Position numbers and translations under genes: made by a program
Notes under the pieces: model-generated
Seen by the model: the letters and a program-made list of their open reading frames with translations, nothing else
The model's database searches: none
What the model was told of the DNA's origin: nothing
Part shown: positions 36,391 to 51,258 of the stretch, in pieces
Position numbering within the stretch: position 1 is the first letter of the stretch
How the letters are laid out: the number at the start of each line of letters is the position of its first letter
DNA from: Halospina sp040196175
GTDB taxonomy: Bacteria; Pseudomonadota; Gammaproteobacteria; Pseudomonadales; Oleiphilaceae
Assembly (NCBI RefSeq): GCF_040196175.1
Contig: NZ_JBEFNF010000001.1
Location: 930,001 to 994,000, forward strand
DNA length: 64,000 nucleotides
Reading direction: 5' to 3'

Positions 36391-37680
36391 ATGACTTTCT
36401 CCCTTCTCGCCGTTGGTGATCTGCACCTGGGCGCTCGCCCCAGTCGTCTTCCGGCTGAGCTGACCGGGCGCTCGGTTGAGCTTGGTACCTCAGGGGCTTG
36501 GCGCCGGATTGTCGATCAAGCCCTCGAACAGGCAGTTGACGCTGTGGTTCTGGCGGGCGACGTGGTCGAAGACGAGGACGATTTCTTTGAGGCCTACCGG
36601 GATCTGGCGACCGGAGTGGAGCGCCTTCTCGTCGCGGGGATCCGGATAGTCGGTATAGTAGGCAACCATGATGTGCGTGTTCTGCCGCGACTGGCGGATC
36701 AGCTCTCGGGGTTCGAGCTGCTTGGTCGTGGGGGCGAGTGGCAATCGGTGACTCTGGAATCCGCAGGTGCGCAGCTGACACTACACGGTTGGTCTTTTCC
36801 GTCACCGCATTACCGGGAAAGTCCGCTTCAGCATGTCAACCTTGCACGCGGGCCTGGAACCAATCTCGGTGTTCTGCATGCGGATCGGGACCAGCCGGCC
36901 AGCCCTTACGCACCCGTGAGCAGTGCTGAGCTGAGGGAGGCAGGACTGGATGGCTGGTTACTGGGCCACATCCATAAGCCGGATGCACTTAACGCTGAAT
37001 CGCCCAGTGGCTACCTGGGCTCCGCCACGGGCCTGGATCCCGGTGAATCCGGGCCTCGCGGCCCTTGGTTGTTTGAGCTGGATGGCGGTGGTATCCGGAG
37101 CGTGACCCAATGGCGGCTGGCACCGTTGCACTGGGCTCGCCTGCCGGTGGATCTGACCGGCATTACAGCGGCTGAGGACGCGCGGGAACGTCTCCAGGCG
37201 GCTGTTCACGAACTGGATGACACTCTCATCGACCAGCGGATGCCGCCGGAAGCGGCCGCACTCCGGGTTGAGTTTACAGGGCGTACGGGTCTGGGAGCCG
37301 AGGTGGCCCGGCTAATGGAACGCGAATCCTTGGGCGGGCTGCATGCTGGTACTGGCCGTATTCATTATTTCGTAGAGACACTGCGCTACCTCACCCAACC
37401 GGTTATTGAGCTGGCCGAGCTGGCGCGTCGCGCGGATCCGGCGGGTCTGCTGGCCCAGCGGCTTCAGCTACTCGAACGGCAATCGGATGATCCGCAACGT
37501 CAGACACTGATCCGGGAGGCCCATCAGCACCTCCAAGAACAGGCTGGCCGAGCGCACTGGCAGGCGCTGTCCCCTCGGGGCATTACCGAGTATGACGTGG
37601 TCGACTGGCTTCAGCGGAGCGGGATGGCGGCGCTGGAACACCTTCTCGCCCAGGGCCGGGGGCATCATGATACTGCGTGA
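36391..37680 (+). CDS. Metallophosphoesterase, DNA repair exonuclease (YhaO/SbcD-like)
   Basis: 429 residues. The calcineurin-type phosphoesterase domain has all motifs: GDLHLGA, LAGDVVED, GNHDVR, and GHIHKPD. This is the nuclease half of an Mre11/Rad50-like complex; the ATPase half follows with a 14-bp overlap. The C-terminal 170 residues are an accessory helical region. Architecture fits B. subtilis YhaO rather than classical SbcD. Confidence 0.9.
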   Translation: MTFSLLAVGDLHLGARPSRLPAELTGRSVELGTSGAWRRIVDQALEQAVDAVVLAGDVVEDEDDFFEAYRDLATGVERLLVAGIRIVGIVGNHDVRVLPRLADQLSGFELLGRGGEWQSVTLESAGAQLTLHGWSFPSPHYRESPLQHVNLARGPGTNLGVLHADRDQPASPYAPVSSAELREAGLDGWLLGHIHKPDALNAESPSGYLGSATGLDPGESGPRGPWLFELDGGGIRSVTQWRLAPLHWARLPVDLTGITAAEDARERLQAAVHELDDTLIDQRMPPEAAALRVEFTGRTGLGAEVARLMERESLGGLHAGTGRIHYFVETLRYLTQPVIELAELARRADPAGLLAQRLQLLERQSDDPQRQTLIREAHQHLQEQAGRAHWQALSPRGITEYDVVDWLQRSGMAALEHLLAQGRGHHDTA

Positions 37681-40600
37681 ACTGACCATCACCCAGCTCC
37701 CAGGGTTCGGCGAAAGACTTCGTGTCGAGGGATTCGATCCGGGGTTTACCCTGATCACTGGGCCGAATGCCTCGGGCAAGAGCAGCCTCGTGCGCGCTCT
37801 GCGTCAACTGGTAGCGCCTGGGTCTGAAAGAACTAATGGCGCACTGACACTGGAAGCCCGGTTCTACAGCGGCAAGGATGTGCTTACTGTCAGCCGTAGC
37901 GGCGAGCAGGTGGTATGGCAGCGTAACGGCCAACCTATTGATGCTCCTGAGCTGCCCGCCGATGACTTCCTGCGCTGCTACTGGCTAGCCATGAACGATC
38001 TGCTTCAGGCCGGCGATACCGAAGCCTCGATAGTTGCACGACTGCAGCAGGAACTGGCTGGCGGTTTTGATCTGGAATCCCTGCGCCGAGATCCGCTGTT
38101 CGAGGTACGGCGTCGGCAGGGGCAGTCAGAAGCCAAAACCCTTCGGGAGAAAGAACAGACACTGGCCAGATGCCAGCGTGAGTATGCGGAGCTGGATCAG
38201 AAGCGTCATCGCCTTGCCGAACTCGATGAGCGCATTGAGGCAGCTCGGGTGGCCCGTGCCCACGTCACCCGCACTGAACAGGCACTGGCATGGCTGGCGG
38301 CACGCCAGCGGCGACAGGCGGCTGAGCGGGCTCTGGCGACGTTCCCGGAGGCAGTGGCGCGCCTTAATGGTCAGGAACGGGACAGGCTTGATGAGCTGGA
38401 GGTGCAGCGTGACCGGCTGCTAGAGCAGATCCGGGACAACCAGCGCCAGCAGGACGAGGTATGGCGCAAGCGCGACGGCGCGGGGCTTGAAGAAGCAGTC
38501 CCGGAAATTGCTGAAATGCATGCTTGTCGCCAGCATCTGGAGGAAGCGGACCGTAAGCTGTCAGACCGTGATGGCCTGCGCGAGCGGCGGGACGAGGCCA
38601 GAGCCCGTGAATTCAGTGCGGAAGGGGCACTTCAGCCTCCGGGAGGGCGCTCGCCTGAACCCACCCCGGAGGCGGTGAACCAGGCAGTGGAAATGGCTGA
38701 GTCACTGCGCCGTGTCCAGTTGCGGCTTCAGGAGCTGCAAACGCGCCTGGAGCGCACTGATGGTAACCATCAGGACCCGGAACAGCTCCGTAGCCGGATC
38801 AAGGCGCTGCGCCGCTGGCTCCGTCAGTTGGAACCGGCAAGACGCCGCGGCCTGGTGGCGGGCAGTCTTGTGACATTGGTCGCTGCGGCAGTTACCGCCT
38901 CAGTCGGGCTGTTTTACAGTCTTCCCCAGAGTTGGGGGCCGGCTCTTATCGCTATGGTGACAGCTGGCTGGTCCGCGCAGCAGTGCGTGAAGTTGGTTAC
39001 GACGGCCCGTGAGGCGGGGCGTTGGGCGGAAGAGAGCGGTGTGACGGTTCCAGAATGGCAGACAGAAACCGTCGCCAAGCATCTGCAGGAACTGGAAGAT
39101 GAGTTGGCCACCGCGGTGTACCAGCAGGAGCTGGCCCAGCATGCCAAGGCCCACGCCTCGGAGATCGAAACCCTTGAGCAACAGCAGTCCCAGTTGGAAG
39201 GCAACCGACAGGCCCTGGCCGAGGCTGTTGGTTTTGATCCCGCATTGACCGGGGAGGGCGCGGCACGCTTCCTGAAGCTGGCGGCGGAGCTGGACCAGGC
39301 CCGGACAGAGAGGGCCCAATTCGAACAGAGGCTGACCAGCCTCGATTCTCAGATTAAGGCGGAACTGGCCCCCGTGCAGCGTCTGATTGAGCGCCAGGGT
39401 CTGACGTCCGGCGATGGCACACCAGCCGGCCTGCGCGCCGCATTTGAAGATCTGAAACGCCGCGTTGACACCGTCACCGAGGCGGAACAGACGCTTGCCC
39501 AGCTCCAGACCCGCCGTGGGGAGCTGGAAGCGGATGATCGTGAGCAGCAGGAGGCGATAACAGCTCTTTACCGCAAGCTGGATCTGCCAGAAGGTGAGCG
39601 CGAATCGCTGGAATCGCTGTGTGAACAGCTTGAAGCCTACCGCCAGGCTACCACTACGCTGGAGGCAGAACATCGTGCCGAAACGGATCGTGCTGCCGGG
39701 CTTGAGAATGATCCGGAACTGATCGCCATGGTTGAGGCCAATGACCAGGCTGGTCTGGAAGAACGCCTCTCTGCATTCCGTGAGCAAGCGGGTTACTACG
39801 AGCAATGGCTCGAGGAGCGCAGTCAGCTGGCAACCCGTCTGGATCAGGCCGGCAGCGACCGGGCGCTGGAGCAGGCGCGTTTCGAGCGGGACCGAGCCCG
39901 TGAAGCACTGCAGAACGTCTTTGACAACACCATGGTTGCCGAGGCCGGCCAGTTCCTGCTGGAGCAGGTTGATGTCGCCCATCGCACTGAAAGGGAGCCG
40001 GCGGTACTCGCTCATGCCCGGGACCGCTTCGCCCGTTTCACCCACTATCGCTATGACCTTCGGGTTGATCAAAACGGCCAGCTGCACGTCCGCGATCAGG
40101 TCCATGAGCGGGACCAGGCTCTGACGGAACTGTCCACCGGCACCCACATGCAGCTGCTGATGGCCCTGCGGCTGGCCTGGATCTGGACACTGGAGCAGGG
40201 CAGTGAGCCTCTGCCCATCTTCCTTGACGAAGTCTTGACCACATCGGACCCAGAGCGCTTCCGGGCTATTGCGGCCAGTCTGCGCGCGCTGGTTGAGGAT
40301 GAGGGCCGACAGGTTATCTATCTCTCCGCCGAGCCCTCGGACCGTGCACGTTGGGAAGCGGCCTTGGGTAGCCCCCTCACGCATATCGATCTTCAGTCCC
40401 TGAGGCAGGAAACAGAAGTGCCCCAAGGCAGGGATTATCAGCTCCCCCGTCACGAGCCTCTGCCATCGCCAGAGGGGGACACGCCCGAGGCGTGGGCGGC
40501 GAAGATTGACGTTCCAGCGATCCACCCGAGCCGGGGCGCGGGCGCTATCCATGTTTTTCATCTGCTGCGTGATGATCTAACTCTGGCGCATCACCTGATT

Positions 40601-41077
40601 CAGAATTGGCGCGTGGATCGTCTCGGGCGGCTGGAAACCCTGATGCAGCAGCCGGCAGGAGCCAATGCTGTCACCGATCCGGCCTATCGCCAGACACTTC
40701 ATGCTCGTTGCCGCGTGGCCCGGGTCTGGGTGGACGTATGGCAACGGGGGCGGGGTACCCCGGTAGACCGGAACGTGCTGGAAGCCTCGGGCGCGGTTAC
40801 CGCTAAATTCATTGATGCGGTTACGGCGCTGGCAGAGCGCGTGGGCGGTGATCCCCGTGTGCTTCTGGAATCTCTCAACAACGGTGATGTTGCTCGTTTC
40901 CAGACCAACAAGCTGCGTGAGCTGGAAGCCTATCTGGAGAACGAGGGTCATCTGGATCCCCGCGATCCCATGGATGCCGAACAGCGGGAGCGGGCTGTGC
41001 TGCTGGAAGCCGGACAGGAGGCGGACGCCGCCGCCATCCGCGAATGGGTCGCCTGGCTGGAAGCGGGGCTGGGGTGA
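37667..41077 (+). CDS. SMC-like AAA ATPase (YhaN/SbcC-like)
   Basis: 1136 residues, partner of the upstream phosphoesterase. Walker A GPNASGKSS near residue 35; long Gln/Glu/Arg-rich coiled coils (about 160-900). The C-terminal lobe has the signature-like LSTGTHMQ and Walker B LPIFLDEVLTT. About residues 410-455 form two hydrophobic segments (GLVAGSLVTLVAAAVTASVG and a second), so the coil tip may dip into the membrane, as in YhaN. A C-terminal extension of about 200 residues follows the ATPase lobe. The ATG at 37667 overlaps the upstream gene; the open frame begins earlier but without family sequence. Confidence 0.88.
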   Translation: MILRELTITQLPGFGERLRVEGFDPGFTLITGPNASGKSSLVRALRQLVAPGSERTNGALTLEARFYSGKDVLTVSRSGEQVVWQRNGQPIDAPELPADDFLRCYWLAMNDLLQAGDTEASIVARLQQELAGGFDLESLRRDPLFEVRRRQGQSEAKTLREKEQTLARCQREYAELDQKRHRLAELDERIEAARVARAHVTRTEQALAWLAARQRRQAAERALATFPEAVARLNGQERDRLDELEVQRDRLLEQIRDNQRQQDEVWRKRDGAGLEEAVPEIAEMHACRQHLEEADRKLSDRDGLRERRDEARAREFSAEGALQPPGGRSPEPTPEAVNQAVEMAESLRRVQLRLQELQTRLERTDGNHQDPEQLRSRIKALRRWLRQLEPARRRGLVAGSLVTLVAAAVTASVGLFYSLPQSWGPALIAMVTAGWSAQQCVKLVTTAREAGRWAEESGVTVPEWQTETVAKHLQELEDELATAVYQQELAQHAKAHASEIETLEQQQSQLEGNRQALAEAVGFDPALTGEGAARFLKLAAELDQARTERAQFEQRLTSLDSQIKAELAPVQRLIERQGLTSGDGTPAGLRAAFEDLKRRVDTVTEAEQTLAQLQTRRGELEADDREQQEAITALYRKLDLPEGERESLESLCEQLEAYRQATTTLEAEHRAETDRAAGLENDPELIAMVEANDQAGLEERLSAFREQAGYYEQWLEERSQLATRLDQAGSDRALEQARFERDRAREALQNVFDNTMVAEAGQFLLEQVDVAHRTEREPAVLAHARDRFARFTHYRYDLRVDQNGQLHVRDQVHERDQALTELSTGTHMQLLMALRLAWIWTLEQGSEPLPIFLDEVLTTSDPERFRAIAASLRALVEDEGRQVIYLSAEPSDRARWEAALGSPLTHIDLQSLRQETEVPQGRDYQLPRHEPLPSPEGDTPEAWAAKIDVPAIHPSRGAGAIHVFHLLRDDLTLAHHLIQNWRVDRLGRLETLMQQPAGANAVTDPAYRQTLHARCRVARVWVDVWQRGRGTPVDRNVLEASGAVTAKFIDAVTALAERVGGDPRVLLESLNNGDVARFQTNKLRELEAYLENEGHLDPRDPMDAEQRERAVLLEAGQEADAAAIREWVAWLEAGLG

Positions 41078-41154
41078 ACCGGCGATCTCCTTGCAATCCG
41101 TGGGCGTATCTCCCTAGATTTAACCATCTTTTCAACGTTTGAGCCGTATCGCCC

Positions 41155-46707
<5,553 letters not shown>

Positions 46708-46792
46708 GGAGCTGGAAATCCGTCGATGACAGGCCGGCGGCTTCCCGTGCTTGCCTGAGATGCTCGGGAGGTTCGTCCAGCGGCCTTGTGAT

Positions 46793-47155
46793 TCAATGAC
46801 CGGAGGGTGGCACAGTACAGCCGTAGCGCTGGCAGTAACGCCGCTCAGCCCAGCGGCCATAGGCCGCCTCGGCCAGTGATCGAACGCCCGGGATCAACAG
46901 CAGACGGAACACAAAGCCGAAGGGCGTATGGCACCAGGTCTGAACCGTTGCGTGGAGCCCAGTGCGGTAAATGCCCTCGTCGTCGAGCAGATGCAGCCGT
47001 TGAAGAAGGTGCTCCCGGGGAACGCCGGGCCAGGAGTCGGGGTTCTCAAGCCCGTGTACATCGATCAGTCTCAGGTCGGCATCCCCGATGCGCCGAAGGA
47101 GATTGATTTCTTTCATGCAGAGAGGACATTGACCATCGTAGAACAGCGTATCCAT
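46793..47155 (-). CDS. DCC family thiol-disulfide oxidoreductase-like protein (DUF393)
   Basis: 120 residues with the family motif FYDGQCPLCMKEINLL (D-x-x-C-x-x-C) at the N-terminus. Typical length and C-terminal R-x-x-AEAAYGRWAERR. A thioredoxin-like redox protein; partner unknown. It stands between double uvrA (convergent) and the reductase gene at 47291. Confidence 0.88.
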   Translation of the reverse strand: MDTLFYDGQCPLCMKEINLLRRIGDADLRLIDVHGLENPDSWPGVPREHLLQRLHLLDDEGIYRTGLHATVQTWCHTPFGFVFRLLLIPGVRSLAEAAYGRWAERRYCQRYGCTVPPSGH

Positions 47156-47290
47156 GAAGTGTTCCCATAAACAAAGTAGATACTAATCATTTACGGTAGC
47201 GCGCTCCAGGTGGACCAGCAGCAGTCCATAAAACGGTTTTCAGCGTAATCAGTACAGACTGGTTGCCCGCGTAAAGGCTGGCAGAGTTCT

Positions 47291-48106
47291 ATGCAGACCA
47301 TTGAACGAGTCTGGGAAATGATACTGGGAGCCGGAGTCAGGCGGCGGACTCTACCCGAAGACGTGGCATACACTGAGCCATCGTGGGCGGAACAGCTCCT
47401 GCGCGTGTTCCGGCCTCTCTGCCCTGGAGACAGCGGCTGGGTGATCGGGCAGCTGGGGCAGAGCCTGGATGGCCGTATTGCCACGGCTTCGGGCGCCTCC
47501 CGTTATATTAACGGGGATGATGGGCTGACCCATCTGCACCGGCTACGGGCGGTCGCCGATGCCGTTGTGGTGGGCGCCGGAACCGCGCTTGAGGATAATC
47601 CCCGTCTCACGGTCAGGCGTGTGGCCGGAGCGCAGCCCGTGCGCGTGGTTGTGGACCGCAGGGATCGTTTGCCCGTTGATCACCATCTACTTGCCGATGA
47701 AGGCGCACCCACCCTTCATCTGGTAGCGGGGGATGCCATTCCGGAGCGTGACCGGCCCTGCCCAGAAGCCGGTGTTACTCGCGTTCCCTGCTTGGATCCG
47801 GAGTGCGAGACCATTGATCCGGATCGCGTTCTGGCAGTGCTGGCGCGTTTCGGCCTCACGCGTGTCTTTGTGGAAGGCGGCGGCAGAACGGTTTCGGCGT
47901 TCCTGACGGCCGGCCGGCTTGACCGCCTGCATGTAATGGTCGCACCCATGATCATTGGCAGCGGCTATCCGGCCTTCACGCTTCCTGCGGTCGACCGGTT
48001 ACAGGATGCCATCTGGCCCGAGGCCCAGGTGGTGAATCTTGGCAGTGACGTGCTGTTTGACCTTGATCTCAGGCGTTCCGGGGCGGCTCACCGGGTGCAG
48101 GAATAA
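47291..48106 (+). CDS. RibD C-terminal/dihydrofolate-reductase-like pteridine reductase
   Basis: 271 residues. After about 50 variable residues comes a RibD_C domain: GQLGQSLDGRIATASGASRYIN (substrate loop), ADAVVVGAGTALEDNP, VDRRDRLP and the NADPH-side RVFVEGGGRTVSAFLTAGRLDRLHVMVAPMIIGSG. Members reduce pyrimidine, pterin or related rings with NADPH. There is no RibD deaminase domain. Its 3' end overlaps the convergent flippase-like gene by 38 bp. The neighbours (PTPS-like, MDR dehydrogenase, glycosyltransferase) argue for a pathway distinct from riboflavin synthesis (inference). Confidence 0.88.
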   Translation: MQTIERVWEMILGAGVRRRTLPEDVAYTEPSWAEQLLRVFRPLCPGDSGWVIGQLGQSLDGRIATASGASRYINGDDGLTHLHRLRAVADAVVVGAGTALEDNPRLTVRRVAGAQPVRVVVDRRDRLPVDHHLLADEGAPTLHLVAGDAIPERDRPCPEAGVTRVPCLDPECETIDPDRVLAVLARFGLTRVFVEGGGRTVSAFLTAGRLDRLHVMVAPMIIGSGYPAFTLPAVDRLQDAIWPEAQVVNLGSDVLFDLDLRRSGAAHRVQE

Positions 48107-48959
48107 GGCCTGGCAGACTGCCCACAAGGATGGCCACCCCATAGGCAATGCTGAGCGCCACACCCTCGCTGGCGGGAAAGCCGGCCAGGGGCCAGAGCGC
48201 CGCCGCAACCCCTTCGCGAACACCCCAACCCGCAATGCTTACTGGCAGTACCATGCTCAGAAGAAGGCAGGCATGCAGGGCGAGCTTTTCCAGTGTGAGC
48301 GCCTGACTGGCGATGCCGGCATCGAGCAGTGCCAGGGTGGCGAAGTAGGTAGCCACCACGGCTGCGGATAGACCAAGCTGGATGACAGGCGCGGGCCAGC
48401 GCAGCAGCGAAGCACAGATATCACTACGCAGGAGGGCGCTATAGTCCCGTATACCCGGCAGGCGCAGTGCGGCGAGCATCAAAAGCAGGCCCACGGCAAG
48501 ACTACAGCCCCATCGGCCGCTAAGGCCCGTGTCTGGTAACGCAAAGGGCGGTGCCATGGCCACGAGTGCAACAATGGTGAGCAGAAGGGCCAGCTGGCCG
48601 GAGAGGCGCTCAAGCAGCACGCTGTGGGCCGCCGCGCTGGTACGTGCTTGCGGATGCCGGACGCGCCAGGCGCGCTCTACGTCACCCAGAACCCCGCCCG
48701 GCATGACCTGGTTGACCAGTGTTGCCCGGTAATAAGCGATGACACTCTCCTGAGCCTCCAGAGGCAGGCCCAAACGGTGGGCGGTATAACGCCAGCGCAG
48801 GGCGGAAAGCACCACCTGCGGTACTGACAGGGCAAGGGCGGCAACCAGGCTCCAGGCCGGCAGGCGCTGCAGCACTGTGCCCACGTCCCGGGGCTCAATG
48901 GTTATCGCCACCAACCCCAGAAGGACCAGGCTGACCAGGAGCCGACCGTAACGCCTCAT
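48069..48959 (-). CDS. Lysylphosphatidylglycerol-synthase-TM / UPF0104-like polytopic membrane protein
   Basis: 296 residues with about eight membrane helices. Family features: SALRWRYTAHRLGLPL, YYRATLVNQVMPGGVLGDVERAW (the N-x-x-x-PGGxGGD-like loop) and VLPVSIAGWGVREGVAAAL. This fold is used for lipid-substrate handling or flipping (MprF N-domain-like). Its ATG overlaps the stop of the glycosyltransferase gene (ATGA), so the two are coupled. I infer that it moves or presents the lipid-linked product of this cluster. Confidence 0.85.
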   Translation of the reverse strand: MRRYGRLLVSLVLLGLVAITIEPRDVGTVLQRLPAWSLVAALALSVPQVVLSALRWRYTAHRLGLPLEAQESVIAYYRATLVNQVMPGGVLGDVERAWRVRHPQARTSAAAHSVLLERLSGQLALLLTIVALVAMAPPFALPDTGLSGRWGCSLAVGLLLMLAALRLPGIRDYSALLRSDICASLLRWPAPVIQLGLSAAVVATYFATLALLDAGIASQALTLEKLALHACLLLSMVLPVSIAGWGVREGVAAALWPLAGFPASEGVALSIAYGVAILVGSLPGLIPAPGEPPRNA

Positions 48960-50860
48960 GATCGCTGCGTTCCGGAGGGTGGCAGTGCCAGCAGGTCCAG
49001 ATGATCCACTCGTATCTGCAGCTGCCCGTCCCGGGCCTGTGCATGGCGCAGGGCCCGCCACTCGTTAATGCGGGACCGCTCCCCAGGCGCCTGTTCACGG
49101 GCGGCCTCGCACCATCCCGTCATCAGGGCCTGCTGGAGATCGGAATGATGGTGGTCCAACTCCCAGGGGCTGGCTTCGGTAAAAACCTCAAAACCATGCG
49201 CGCTCAGGGCTGCGGACAGGAATCCTGTGGCATCAGGGCCGGCGGCGCTGCCGGTGCCCTTGTCCCGGTGCTGGTGGTTATTGACGGTATCGCGAAGCCA
49301 TTGATCGCGTGAATCAGAAGGTTGCACCTCAAAGTTGCCGCAGTAGCTGAGAACTATCAGCAGCGGAGCCCGACGTTGGGCGGCGGTCCGCGCGAGGGTT
49401 TGAAGCCAGTCCGGGCTCATCAGGTCGAGCAGGGCTGAGGCGGTGATCAGGTCTGCCTTCTCCGGAATGACCTCGTCCAGGTTCGACGCAGTAACCTCTT
49501 CCTGAAGCCAGCGAGTGGTCGTGTCATTGCCCGCTTCGGGGTGGTAAATGGTGGGGCGCAGAGCGGCGTCCGGTTCCACCATCAGCCACTGCTGGGGATC
49601 AGGGAGCCGGGGAGCCAGATAGCGCTGGTTCGAGCCTGTCCCCGCGCCAAGATCACAGATTGTGAGGGGCGCTTCCAGGGTGCTGAGGTAATCCCCGAGT
49701 CTGGCGGTTAAACGCTCACTGCGAGCCGCATGGTCGGCCGGCTCACGCAGCTGGAGCCAGTCCGCCTCGAAGACGGCGCTGCCATGTTCCCGGCGGTTCA
49801 CCCTCAGGGCATTCTCGAATTCCTGTGCTGCCGTGGACCAGGCCCGGAGGGTGCGGGCTGAATCGCAGGCCGCACGAGCCTGGCTGTATAGCTGGTCCGG
49901 GTGCTCGAGCCAGAGGCGGATATGGTCTCCGATGACCCTGTGGTCCTCTGCGGGATGCAGGCGGATGCCGGGGCGATCAGCAGTCTCAGAAAGGGCGCCA
50001 CCATCGGAGCTCAGCACTGGCAGGCCAGCGGCAAGGGCTTCATCGATCACCATGCCATAGCCCTCGTAGCGGGCGGGCAGTATAAAGCCGTGGGCGCGTC
50101 GCCAGAGGGCGGCCAGGGCGTCTTCATCCAGTTCGCCGGTGAGTGTGACCTGATCCTTGAGATCGTACCCGGCCAGCATGTCGCGGAGACGTGCGGTGAA
50201 GTCCGAGTCCCTCGTGGTGCTTCCCGCCAGGGTCAGGTGCCAGTTGGCGCCGGCGATTGGCGCTAGGGCTTCGGCAAGAATATCCTGCCCCTTACGGGGC
50301 GCCAGGTGAGCGACGCAGAGCAGCTCGAGTCGAGTGCTCGGATCCCGGCGTTCGCGCGGCGCGGGTAGCTGCGCAATGGCAACGCCCGGGGGAATGACTG
50401 TGACGTCCGTTTGATGGAATCCGTACGCCACCAGTTCACGGGCCGTGCTCCGGCTCGTGGTCACGATGGCGCTCATGCTAGCGAGCGCGCGCCGCTCATT
50501 GTCGAACAGGTTCGCTCGGGTCTCCTCCGTCAGGCCTGTTTCGAGCGCCAGAGGATGATGGATGAGCGCAATCAGCTGAAGCCGCTGTGCATGAGGCGCA
50601 ACCGCCTCTGGCAGGCCACCGAGCGCCAGTCCGTCAATTACCACGGTGGCTTTTTCAGGGAGGCCCTGCAGGCATTGGTCCATGGCTTGCAGGGCCTTGT
50701 CGTCCGCAACCGGGAACCGGCCGGGTAGGCCCACAATTCGGACAGACCAGCCTCGGGCCTCCAATGCCTCCGCCAGGTGCCGCACGTAGCCGTAGCCGCC
50801 GGTACGCTGTCCGGGATCCCCCGGCACGATGAAGGTCAGTCCGTGTTCAGAGTTCGCCAC
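48956..50860 (-). CDS. Glycosyltransferase family 4 fused to a class I methyltransferase
   Basis: 634 residues. N-terminal GT4 domain (1-365): GDPGQRTGGYGYVRHLAEAL, LLCVAHLAPRKGQDILAEAL and the retaining-GT E-x7-E motif in ARYEGYGMVIDEALAAGLPV. The C-terminal part (about 385-634) is a SAM methyltransferase with motif I LTICDLGAGTGSN and motif II-like ADLITASALLDLM. Thus it transfers a sugar and probably methylates the acceptor or the sugar. Overlaps the PTPS-like gene upstream by 14 bp and the membrane gene downstream by 4 bp. Confidence 0.88.
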   Translation of the reverse strand: MANSEHGLTFIVPGDPGQRTGGYGYVRHLAEALEARGWSVRIVGLPGRFPVADDKALQAMDQCLQGLPEKATVVIDGLALGGLPEAVAPHAQRLQLIALIHHPLALETGLTEETRANLFDNERRALASMSAIVTTSRSTARELVAYGFHQTDVTVIPPGVAIAQLPAPRERRDPSTRLELLCVAHLAPRKGQDILAEALAPIAGANWHLTLAGSTTRDSDFTARLRDMLAGYDLKDQVTLTGELDEDALAALWRRAHGFILPARYEGYGMVIDEALAAGLPVLSSDGGALSETADRPGIRLHPAEDHRVIGDHIRLWLEHPDQLYSQARAACDSARTLRAWSTAAQEFENALRVNRREHGSAVFEADWLQLREPADHAARSERLTARLGDYLSTLEAPLTICDLGAGTGSNQRYLAPRLPDPQQWLMVEPDAALRPTIYHPEAGNDTTTRWLQEEVTASNLDEVIPEKADLITASALLDLMSPDWLQTLARTAAQRRAPLLIVLSYCGNFEVQPSDSRDQWLRDTVNNHQHRDKGTGSAAGPDATGFLSAALSAHGFEVFTEASPWELDHHHSDLQQALMTGWCEAAREQAPGERSRINEWRALRHAQARDGQLQIRVDHLDLLALPPSGTQRS

Positions 50861-51245
50861 GGTAGCTGGCCCAGGCGATATGGGATTCGCTCAGTGTGAT
50901 GTCAAGCGCCGCTACACCGTGGGCGGATTGACCCAGGCGGCCCGCCTTTATCGCTTCGGCGAGCCGCTGGAAGACGATCCCAGCCATGAACTCCGTGGTG
51001 GTGTTGCGGCCCTTAAGGTCCGGGTGCTCGTCCAGGTTGCGCATGTTGAACTCGCCCAGGACCTCTCCGAGAACCTGTGTAGCCAGGCCAATGTCCACGA
51101 CCAGGTTATTGTCATCAAGCTGGGGCCGCTCAAAGGTGGCATCCACCACGTAGGTTGCCCCGTGCAGGGCCTGGGCGGGGCCGAAGGCCTCACCGGTAAA
51201 ACTGTGGGCGATCATCATGTGCTGTCGAACAGTCAGTCGGTACAT
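50847..51245 (-). CDS. 6-pyruvoyl-tetrahydropterin synthase/QueD-like protein with altered active site
   Basis: 132 residues of T-fold PTPS/QueD type: AHSFTGEAFGPAQALHGATYVVDATF, NLVVDIGLATQVLGEVLGEF, NLDEHPDLKGRNTTTEFMA and C-terminal LSESHIAWASY. Two of the three zinc His are present (His14, His28). The third (second His of LHGH in QueD) is Ala30, and the position of the catalytic Cys appears to be Ala24. It may therefore run a different reaction from QueD. ATG at 51245; the frame extends upstream inside the dehydrogenase gene without family sequence. Confidence 0.82.
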   Translation of the reverse strand: MYRLTVRQHMMIAHSFTGEAFGPAQALHGATYVVDATFERPQLDDNNLVVDIGLATQVLGEVLGEFNMRNLDEHPDLKGRNTTTEFMAGIVFQRLAEAIKAGRLGQSAHGVAALDITLSESHIAWASYRGEL

Positions 51246-51258
51246 GGCATCCTCGGGG

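Noticed and set aside
38900..40561. 553-codon minus-strand frame inside the SMC-like ATPase gene
   Set aside because: Shadow of a GC-rich coiled-coil gene in the opposite frame; low-complexity, no domain and no start context.
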